NCBI GenBank assembly: GCA_016763495.1
Contig: JAESTR010000121.1
Coordinates: 1 to 5,465 of the forward strand
Direction: 5' to 3'
DNA: 5,465 nucleotides
Source: Kordiimonadaceae bacterium
GTDB taxonomy: Bacteria; Pseudomonadota; Alphaproteobacteria; Sphingomonadales; Kordiimonadaceae
The position numbers were made by a program, and so were the translations under genes. The notes under the pieces are model-generated. The model searched no databases. It saw only the letters and a list, made by a program, of their open reading frames with translations, and was not told the origin of the DNA. Below, piece by piece: positions 1 through 5,030 of the stretch; the stretch's first letter is position 1; every line of letters begins with the position of its first letter.

Positions 1-1
1 G

Positions 2-1711
2 TCCACTCAGCACCCCAGCGAAGTGCAGCATTTGGTTTCCCATGTGCTTGGCGTGCCCTCGAATGCAGTCACGGTTGAAGTGCGCCGTATGGGCGGTGGT
101 TTTGGTGGCAAAGAAACGCACCCAGCCATGTTCGCGGCTATGTCAGCGCTCGCGGCTGTAAAAACTGGTAGGCCCGTAAAACTGCGGCTAGACCGTGATG
201 ATGACATGGTTATGACAGGTAAACGCCATGATTTCAAATACGACTATCATGTGGGCTTTGATAGTGAAGGCTTGATACAAGGTATTGAAATTGAGATGGC
301 GTCACGCTGTGGCCGCTCGACAGACCTGTCGCCTGCCATTAATGACCGCGCTATGTTCCATGCGGATAACTGCTATTTTCTGTCTGATGTAGATATCAAA
401 TCGCACCGCTATAAAACCCACACAGTGTCCAATACTGCATTCCGTGGTTTTGGTGGCCCGCAGGGCATGATCGGCATCGAGCGTGTGATTGAAGACATTG
501 CTCAGCAACTGGGTAAAGACCCGCTTGATGTGCGTATGCTGAACCTTTACGGCGAAGAAGGGCGAGACATAACGCCTTTTGGCATGAAGGTTGAGGATAA
601 TGTTGCGCAGGAGCTGCTCGAGACCCTAGCTGAAAGCGCAGACTACCGAGCGCGTCGGGCAGATATTCGCGCCTATAACGCGCACAGCCAATATCTGAAA
701 AAAGGAATTTCAATTACGCCTGTGAAATTTGGTATCAGCTTTACGACTACGCACCTAAACCAAGCTGGCGCGCTGGTGCATGTATATGCTGACGGCAGTG
801 TGCACCTAAACCATGGCGGCACTGAAATGGGACAGGGGCTGTTCACTAAAGTAGCCCAAGTGGTTGCTGAAGAGTTTCAGATAGATGTGGACCGTATCAA
901 AATCACGGCAACAACGACTGCCAAAGTACCGAATACATCCGCGACTGCGGCGTCTTCAGGCTCGGACCTGAACGGCATGGCGGCGCTCGATGCGGCGCGC
1001 ACTATTAAAAAGCGGCTGATAGAATTCGCGGCTGAAAAATATGAGTGCCCGCCTGACCGTATTAGTTTCCGTAATAATGATGTGTTCATTGAGAATAAAA
1101 AAATAAGTTTCAGTGACTTGGTACAGCAAGCGTATTAGGGGCGTGTATCACTGTCGTCTACAGGCTTTTATAAAACCCCAAAAATTCATTATGACCGTGC
1201 TACTCATAAGGGCAGGCCCTTCCTGTATTTTGCTTACGGCGCAGCTGTTTCAGAAGTAGTGATTGATACGCTAACTGGCGAGAATAGAGTGCTGCGCACG
1301 GATATTTTGCACGAAGCTGGGCGCTCTCTTAACCCGGTGATAGATATGGGGCAAATTGAAGGTGCTTTTGTGCAGGGCATGGGCTGGCTTACGACAGAAG
1401 AATTGGTGTTCGATGATAGTGGCAAGTTGCGCACACACGCGCCGTCTACATACAAAATACCCACTACGTCAGACCGGCCTGATGTGATGAATATCGACTT
1501 GTGGCGCAAGGGCAGAAACACAGAGGCTACCATTCACCGGTCAAAAGCTGTGGGTGAACCACCCTTCATGCTCGCTAACTCAGTTTTCATGGCGTTGATT
1601 GATGCTGTTAGCAGTGTTGGGGATTATAAAGTGCCTGTTGTGATGGACGCGCCCGCCACAGCTGAAGAAGTGTTGATGGCCGTGACAAATATGAGAAAGA
1701 AAACCAGCTGA
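2..1711 (+). pseudogene. xdhB: Xanthine dehydrogenase molybdenum-binding subunit XdhB, 5'-truncated by the window and interrupted by an in-frame TAG
   Basis: This is the large subunit of xanthine dehydrogenase, which binds the molybdenum cofactor and hydroxylates hypoxanthine and xanthine to urate, working with the FAD/2Fe-2S subunit XdhA (not in the window). The frame enters from the left edge. Residues equivalent to known active-site positions of bovine XDH are visible: Gln767 (STQH, codon 8-10), Glu802 (GGGFGGKE, 113-115), Arg880 (NDRAMFH, 347-349), Phe914 (FRGFGGPQG, 449-451), Phe1009/Thr1010 (GISFT, 740-745) and the catalytic Glu1261 (SKAVGEPP, 1556-1558). The 35- and 78-residue spacings from Glu802 back to Gln767 and on to Arg880 match the bovine enzyme. 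The frame is broken once, by TAG at 1136-1138 within AY*GRVSLS, where relatives usually have AYM-x-x-VSLS. It then stays open and family-like up to TGA at 1709-1711. The visible part is 378 codons before the stop and 190 after. With about 195 residues expected upstream, the total fits the usual length near 770. A protein ending at the TAG would lack the catalytic glutamate. Identity is very secure; functional status is uncertain. Confidence 0.93.
1136..1138 (+). other. In-frame amber (TAG) codon inside xdhB
   Basis: The codon reads TAG between TAT (Tyr) and GGG (Gly), in the same frame as the conserved sequence on both sides, so no insertion or deletion is needed to explain it. Relatives commonly carry Met here (AYMARVS or AYMDTVS in bacterial and bovine enzymes). 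One base change from TTG (Leu) would give TAG, and two from ATG. Two other genes in this window, the WYL regulator (stop at 2706-2708) and the LysR regulator (stop at 3857-3859), end with TAG on the minus strand, which argues against general reassignment of the codon. A nonsense mutation, a base-call error and local readthrough remain possible. Confidence 0.95.
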
Positions 1712-1714
1712 TAG

Positions 1715-2677
1715 ATGTGTAACTGGGTTAAAAAGGCGCAGGAAATTTTGCGTAGTGATGGGGCGCTTGTGTTAGCCACCGTCGTGGCGACAAAGGGCTC
1801 TGCACCGCGCCGTGCTGGCACTAAAATGCTAATTTCTGATAGTCAGTTTGTTGGTACTATTGGTGGTGGTAACCTTGAGTATCAAGTGACATCGCAGGCG
1901 CGAAAACTGCTAGAAGCTGATGGCCCTGGTTATCTATTGCAGCATTACGCCCTTGGCCCTTTGCTTGAGCAATGTTGTGGCGGCACGGTTGATGTGATGC
2001 TGGAACGTCTCGACGAAAATAACACAGCCTTTTTAAGCCAGCCTGAAACTGGCTATTTGGAAACAAGTTATCACGACGATGGCTTCGTGAAGTCATGGCT
2101 CGGGGACAATGCCCCTGACGGGGTGGATTGTAGCCCTTTTGCTTTTTTTGATAGTGAAAACCAGCTAACCGACGATGTGAAGTGCCTAGTTGTCATTATT
2201 GAGCAACATGAGCGAGAAAAACGTCCGCTGTATATCTTTGGTGCGGGGCATGTGGGCCGAGCAGTAGTGCGAGCGCTGGCTCCCCTAGCATTTGATATTG
2301 TTTGGATAGATAGCCGCATGGCAGAATTTCCCTCTGATGTGCCTGCCAATAGCTCCATTCAAGTGACAGAAGACTATTCGTCTTATGTAGACGCAGCGCC
2401 ATCGGACGCGTGCTTTCTAGTTTTTACGCACAGCCATCAGCGCGACTATGAAGTTATAGCCAAAATATTGGCGCGTGGGGATGCGGCCTTTTGCGGTTTG
2501 ATAGGGTCAGCAACTAAACGGGCTCGATTTGAAAAGCGCCTGGTTCAGGAAGGTTTAGTCGTAGAGGCTGACTTACTGGGGCTTACGTGCCCTATTGGTC
2601 TTGCTGATATTGAAGGTAATGAACCTGCTATCATCGCTGCCTCAGTGGCCGCACAGCTGTTGGGGCTCAGGAAGTAA
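1715..2677 (+). CDS. xdhC: XdhC family molybdenum-cofactor insertion/maturation factor
   Basis: XdhC binds molybdenum cofactor, promotes its sulfuration together with a cysteine desulfurase and delivers it to XdhB; it is cytoplasmic and not part of the final enzyme. The 320-residue product has the family signature in order: ATKGSAPRRAGTKML (25-39), GTIGGGNLEY (47-56) and LGPLLEQCCGG (80-90) with the paired cysteines at 87-88. A C-terminal Rossmann-like XdhC domain follows, with FGAGHVGRAV (175-184), THSHQRDY (238-245), GLIGSATKRARF (261-272) and LTCPIGL (290-296). Length is normal. The ATG at 1715 lies 3 nt after the xdhB stop, and only a weak purine stretch (GAGAAAGA, from 1693) precedes it, so translation is probably coupled to xdhB. 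The premature stop in xdhB, 577 nt upstream, could reduce its expression. xdhC itself is intact. Confidence 0.95.
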   Translation: MCNWVKKAQEILRSDGALVLATVVATKGSAPRRAGTKMLISDSQFVGTIGGGNLEYQVTSQARKLLEADGPGYLLQHYALGPLLEQCCGGTVDVMLERLDENNTAFLSQPETGYLETSYHDDGFVKSWLGDNAPDGVDCSPFAFFDSENQLTDDVKCLVVIIEQHEREKRPLYIFGAGHVGRAVVRALAPLAFDIVWIDSRMAEFPSDVPANSSIQVTEDYSSYVDAAPSDACFLVFTHSHQRDYEVIAKILARGDAAFCGLIGSATKRARFEKRLVQEGLVVEADLLGLTCPIGLADIEGNEPAIIAASVAAQLLGLRK

Positions 2678-2694
2678 CGCATTTTTGGGTTACT
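2673..2694. terminator. Weak inverted repeat in the xdhC / WYL-regulator convergent gap
   Basis: AGTAAC (2673-2678) and GTTACT (2689-2694) are perfect 6-bp complements around a 10-nt loop. The TAA stop of xdhC lies inside the left arm. It sits between two convergent genes, where a shared transcription end would be expected. No T run follows on either strand and the stem is short, so this is only a weak candidate for a bidirectional terminator; nothing better is visible in the 28-bp gap. Confidence 0.22.
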
Positions 2695-2705
2695 GGTACT
2701 GTCCG

Positions 2706-3443
2706 CTATAAGTTTACGTGCATATCGCCATCCACCATATGCTGAAACTCGGTAAAGGGCCTGAGTTTGAAATTGGTGTCACAGACACTGGCTTGCTCCA
2801 TACGGTCACAGCGGAATGTGCGATAGTCTTGCCGCAGTTCGTCCCACGCCAAAATATACCACATAGGATAGTTTAAATATAAATGGTGCGGCTCAATGAT
2901 ACGGGTGGTGAGCTGTTTGTCTGCGCGCCTATATTTGATTTCCAGCTGTTGCTTGAAAAGGAACGCGCGATTAAGCGGCTTGATGCTGCCTTCTAACACT
3001 GTTTCATAAGACGATAACATGAAAGGAGAAGCTGAGCCGCCGATGCGGATGCGCTCTTTCAGGGTATCAATTTCATACTTCTGATGGCTAGAGAAGGACG
3101 CCATCAATTTATGGCGGACACTTTTTAGGCTGGCCATAAATAGGGGGGATTGCATTTGGGATGCGATCGCGAGGCTCATGAGCAGATCAATCGCCTCTTG
3201 ATCAGATAAGGATAGTCGCCCGATGCCCCAGTTTCGGTGTAGCCGTATACCGCCGCCGCGGCCTTTGTCTGCATCAATTGGCAAGCCCCGATCTCGTAGG
3301 ATATTAATATCCCGGTGCAGGGTACGCCTGCTAACATCCAAGTCAGCGGCTAGTTCGCCCACAGTCAGGTAATCACCTGATTTTAACATGCTGCTTAGCT
3401 GGTCAAGCCGGCTCATATGCTCTTGTGTGTTTGACTTTGTCAT
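2706..3443 (-). CDS. HTH/WYL-domain transcriptional regulator (YafY-like)
   Basis: The product has 245 residues. An N-terminal winged helix-turn-helix spans about 11-70, with LTVGELAADLDVSRRTLHRD (26-45) as helix-turn-helix and GRGGGIRL (61-68) as the wing, as in HTH_11/DeoR-like domains. A C-terminal WYL ligand-sensing domain follows at about 155-220, with EIKYRRA, EPHHLYLNYPMWYILAWD (the WYI triplet at 195-197 replaces WYL) and RTFRCDRM. WYL domains are thought to sense small ligands or nucleic acids; the ligand here is unknown. The ATG at 3443 is used; ATG at 3416 (Met10), nearer the start of the conserved domain, is an alternative, and neither has a strong ribosome binding site. The gene is divergent from the small barrel-protein gene at 3513 and convergent with xdhC, with a palindrome just upstream of its start. 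It probably controls itself and the divergent gene. A role in xanthine or urate control cannot be shown. Confidence 0.85.
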   Translation of the reverse strand: MTKSNTQEHMSRLDQLSSMLKSGDYLTVGELAADLDVSRRTLHRDINILRDRGLPIDADKGRGGGIRLHRNWGIGRLSLSDQEAIDLLMSLAIASQMQSPLFMASLKSVRHKLMASFSSHQKYEIDTLKERIRIGGSASPFMLSSYETVLEGSIKPLNRAFLFKQQLEIKYRRADKQLTTRIIEPHHLYLNYPMWYILAWDELRQDYRTFRCDRMEQASVCDTNFKLRPFTEFQHMVDGDMHVNL

Positions 3444-3449
3444 AATTTA

Positions 3450-3470
3450 ATATGCCACATAATGGCATAT
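3450..3470. promoter_or_regulatory. Candidate operator: perfect inverted repeat between divergent WYL regulator and small gene
   Basis: ATATGCCA (3450-3457) and TGGCATAT (3463-3470) are perfect 8-bp complements separated by CATAA. The repeat is 6 bp upstream of the regulator ATG and 42 bp upstream of the start of the divergent gene. The 13-bp centre-to-centre spacing is near one turn of helix, as expected for a dimeric helix-turn-helix protein. Binding by the adjacent regulator is inference from position and symmetry. Confidence 0.5.
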
Positions 3471-3497
3471 ATTTCCATAGCCTGCCTTCTGGATCAA
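3469..3497 (-). promoter_or_regulatory. Possible promoter of the WYL regulator
   Basis: Read on the minus strand, TTGATC (complement of 3492-3497) stands 17 nt before AAATAT (complement of 3469-3474). The -35 matches TTGACA at four of six positions and the -10 is poor (three of six). Transcription would begin inside the 3450-3470 palindrome, which would suit repression by a protein bound there. No clean promoter was found facing the divergent gene. Confidence 0.25.
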
Positions 3498-3512
3498 AAT
3501 GGAGTTTAGAGA

Positions 3513-3833
3513 ATGACGAAAATAGTGATTGAAATGGCCCCTATTACCTTGCTTGACGGTAAAACTGAAGTCGACCTGATGGCAGCCTCTGATGTTTTTC
3601 AAAAAGGCTTTGTAAATGGCTTGAAGGGTTTTATCCGTCGCGAAATGGTGCACGTAAAAGACAATGACTATATGGATATTATTCACTGGGAAAGCAAAGA
3701 AGATGCAGAGGCTGTGCTGGGTTTGATCGAAGGGTCTGCCGAATGCGCAGCGTTCTTCTCATTGATGGATATGAGCGGCATGGATGAAAGTGGTGGCGTG
3801 AAACATTACACATCGCTGGCGTCTTACAGCTAA
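3513..3833 (+). CDS. Small protein with predicted dimeric alpha/beta-barrel (ABM-like) fold, function unknown
   Basis: The product has 106 residues, with no signal peptide and no membrane segment. The predicted order is strand (VIEMAPITLL, 5-14), helix (18-39, including ASDVFQKGFVNGLKGF), two strands (REMVHVKDN and YMDIIHWES, 43-61), helix (62-85, ending in ECAAFFSLM) and a final strand (HYTSLASY, 97-104). This order and the W/H pattern of IIHWES resemble ABM-type (antibiotic biosynthesis monooxygenase-like) ferredoxin-fold proteins, which form dimers and include heme-degrading enzymes, quinol monooxygenases and many uncharacterised members. I do not recognise a specific family, and no catalytic residue can be assigned. 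The start is supported by GGAG at 3501-3504, 8 nt before ATG. It is divergent from the WYL regulator across a palindrome and is its most likely target. Confidence 0.75.
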   Translation: MTKIVIEMAPITLLDGKTEVDLMAASDVFQKGFVNGLKGFIRREMVHVKDNDYMDIIHWESKEDAEAVLGLIEGSAECAAFFSLMDMSGMDESGGVKHYTSLASYS

Positions 3834-3856
3834 GGATTATGGCTGGTTGAAATGAA

Positions 3857-4765
3857 CTAGGGCGTCTGGAACACCGGCGCCTTTTTCATTTTTTCCGCGA
3901 GAAAGTCGATGAACACGCGCACGCGCGGCGGCACATATCTGTCGTAAGGGTACAAGGCGGCAACATAAGCATCGTCGGGCATATGGCCTGTCAGTATCGG
4001 CACAAGCTGGCCTGATGTCACATGGTCCGTAATCTCCCAAGGAGCTTTGAAAATAAGGCCTGCACCATCCAGTGCCCATTGGGTTAATATTTGCCCGCTG
4101 TTGCTGTCTAGCGTGCCGGTAACAGGCAATTCGTAGTCCCCACTTTTCCCCACAAAACGCCACTTAAACTGTGTTGAACCAGGAAAGCGCAAAAGCAGGC
4201 AGTTATGATTCACCAGTTCGTGCGGGTTTTGTGGGGTGCCGTGTTTCTCCAGATAGTCCGGTGAGCCGTAAATATAGCGCGGGCAGGATGCGAGAATGCG
4301 AGATTTTAGGCTGCTGTCGACCAGCGGGCCCACGCGCACACAGACATCCATACTTTCAGAAAGCATATCGATCAGAGCATCTGTCATGCGGTATTGCAGG
4401 TGAATGTCGGGGTATTCTACTGCGAACTCGGAAATGCACTGGGTTAGGAATGTGTCGCCAAAACTACCGCCGCTGCTTACTTTGAGGATGCCTTTTGGCG
4501 CGTCGTCGTCTTCCGTGATGCGATTTTCGGCTTCAGCTACCCTGCGGCGTATATCAAGACAGTCATCATAATAGCGCAGGCCCGCCTCAGTGATGCTAAC
4601 TTTGCGGGTGGTGCGGTTGAAAAGGGTCGTACCTAAATGGCCTTCAAGCCGGGCGATGCGGTGACTGACAAGCGCAGGGGACATGCGCAGTGTTCTACCT
4701 GCCTCAGAGAAACTGCCTTTTTCCACCACCGCGCTGAAAACACGCATGTCGTCAAATATGTCCAT
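3857..4765 (-). CDS. LysR-family transcriptional regulator
   Basis: The product has 302 residues, a usual length for the family. The N-terminal winged helix-turn-helix is clear: MRVFSAVVEKGSFSEAGRTL (7-26), then MSPALVSHRIARLEGHLGTTLFNRTTRKVSITEAG over 28-62, followed by the linker helix. A periplasmic-binding-like effector domain covers about 92-290, opening with GILKVSSGG and containing WRFVG and GAGLIFKAPWEI; it resembles the CrgA-like group. The start chosen is ATG at 4765, giving MDIFDDMRVF, which fits the family pattern. A TTG at 4780 in the same frame would add five residues but is less likely. No ribosome binding site precedes the ATG. The gene ends in TAG, is convergent with the small barrel gene (23-bp gap) and divergent from puuD. 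Control of puuD, perhaps in response to a purine intermediate, is inferred from layout. Confidence 0.93.
   Translation of the reverse strand: MDIFDDMRVFSAVVEKGSFSEAGRTLRMSPALVSHRIARLEGHLGTTLFNRTTRKVSITEAGLRYYDDCLDIRRRVAEAENRITEDDDAPKGILKVSSGGSFGDTFLTQCISEFAVEYPDIHLQYRMTDALIDMLSESMDVCVRVGPLVDSSLKSRILASCPRYIYGSPDYLEKHGTPQNPHELVNHNCLLLRFPGSTQFKWRFVGKSGDYELPVTGTLDSNSGQILTQWALDGAGLIFKAPWEITDHVTSGQLVPILTGHMPDDAYVAALYPYDRYVPPRVRVFIDFLAEKMKKAPVFQTP
3861..3886 (+). terminator. Probable intrinsic terminator of the small barrel-protein gene
   Basis: GGCGTC (3861-3866) pairs with GGCGCC (3876-3881) through one G-T pair. GG/CC (3868-3869 with 3874-3875) continues the stem past a one-base bulge, giving an AACA loop. 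TTTTT follows at once (3882-3886), then CATTTTTT. It begins 27 nt after the TAA of the small gene and lies within the last codons of the opposing LysR gene, so it serves the + strand transcript. Confidence 0.5.
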
Positions 4766-4772
4766 AAAGCTT

Positions 4773-4802
4773 ATTATCAAAAAATATTTGAAAATTCTAC
4801 AA
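4773..4802 (-). promoter_or_regulatory. Possible promoter of the LysR gene
   Basis: On the minus strand, TTGTAG (complement of 4797-4802) stands 18 nt before GATAAT (complement of 4773-4778). The -10 matches TATAAT at five of six positions; the -35 matches only TTG. The -10 ends 7 nt before the ATG at 4765, so transcription would start at or next to the start codon and the message would be leaderless or nearly so, in keeping with the missing ribosome binding site. Confidence 0.35.
4777..4791. promoter_or_regulatory. Candidate LysR-type binding dyad TCAAA-N5-TTTGA
   Basis: TCAAA (4777-4781) and TTTGA (4787-4791) are perfect complements around a 5-bp A/T spacer. The 15-bp dyad touches the putative -10 of the LysR gene and the -35 of the puuD promoter, a common position for an autoregulating LysR-type protein. 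The region is very A/T rich, so chance symmetry is a real risk. The classic T-N11-A pattern occurs many times here and is not informative by itself. Confidence 0.35.
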
Positions 4803-4815
4803 ATTATTCGATAAT
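4788..4815 (+). promoter_or_regulatory. Probable sigma70-type promoter facing puuD
   Basis: TTGAAA (4788-4793) stands 16 nt before GATAAT (4810-4815). Each hexamer matches the consensus at five of six positions, which makes this the best promoter in the window. The start would be near 4822, leaving a leader of about 209 nt before the puuD ATG at 5031. It overlaps the weaker promoter that faces the LysR gene by 15 bp, so the two are likely to compete or be controlled together. Confidence 0.5.
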
Positions 4816-4869
4816 ATCAATAAGTCGTCTATGCTCTATTATCAGAATCTACCTCCTAGAGCGCGGTAT

Positions 4870-4882
4870 GTTAGCCGCTAAC
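4870..4882. repeat. 13-bp palindrome GTTAGC-C-GCTAAC in the puuD leader
   Basis: GTTAGC (4870-4875) and GCTAAC (4877-4882) are perfect 6-bp complements about a single C. With a one-base centre it cannot fold as a tight RNA hairpin, so if it matters it is more likely a DNA site for a dimeric protein. It lies about 50 bp downstream of the predicted puuD transcription start, where a bound repressor could block elongation. The function is not known. Confidence 0.35.
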
Positions 4883-4885
4883 TAT

Positions 4886-4919
4886 GGGCCAAGTGCTTCT
4901 GGGGAGTTGCGCTTGGCTC
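4886..4919 (+). other. Stable predicted hairpin in the puuD 5' leader
   Basis: GGGCCAAGTGC (4886-4896) pairs with GCGCTTGGCTC (4909-4919) over 11 bp, including two G-U pairs, closing a 12-nt loop TTCTGGGGAGTT. A second small stem, GCAGC (4996-5000) with GCTGC (5008-5012), lies just before the weak GGA ribosome binding site at 5019-5021. The first hairpin is followed only by an imperfect T-rich stretch, so it is not a clear terminator. I could not match the leader to a known riboswitch class. Confidence 0.35.
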
Positions 4920-5030
4920 GCGCTTTCTTTGTGGTTACTTTCTCGGCGGTGGTTTGCTTGGAATGCATTTCCGAAAATACATTGTAAAGAATGCCGCAGC
5001 CTTGTGTGCTGCAAAAATGGAATATGTTTG

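Noticed and set aside
1097..1103. Run of seven A before the xdhB stop as a slippage site that could bypass the TAG
   Set aside because: The sequences before and after the TAG are in the same frame, so a single slip would put the remaining conserved 190 codons out of frame.
1136..1138. General reassignment of TAG to an amino acid in this organism
   Set aside because: Two intact regulators in the window end with TAG at the expected length, so TAG appears to be a normal stop here.
1259..1711. Separate 150-residue gene starting at GTG 1259
   Set aside because: It is the C-terminal part of XdhB in the original frame, the homology starts before the GTG right after the TAG, and no ribosome binding site is seen.
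4171..4485. 104-residue + strand ORF opposite the LysR gene, and similar long antisense frames over xdhB and xdhC
   Set aside because: They are shadows of strongly supported genes on the other strand, with low-complexity or cysteine/arginine-rich translations and no start signals.
4766..4780. LysR start at TTG 4780
   Set aside because: It adds MIISF ahead of a typical family start at ATG 4765, and no ribosome binding site supports it.
4851..4857. AGGAGGT on the minus strand as a strong ribosome binding site
   Set aside because: No ATG, GTG or TTG lies at a usable distance downstream on that strand, and no ORF follows.
4868..4987. 39-residue + strand ORF (MLAANYGPSASGEL...) in the puuD leader
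   Set aside because: There is no ribosome binding site and no recognisable family; the frame also runs back antisense into lysR as chance open sequence.
4884..5030. N-terminal extension of puuD from the in-frame ATG at 4884
   Set aside because: The extra 49 residues are cysteine-rich and unlike the family, no ribosome binding site is present, and the ATG at 5031 gives the usual PuuD N-terminus.
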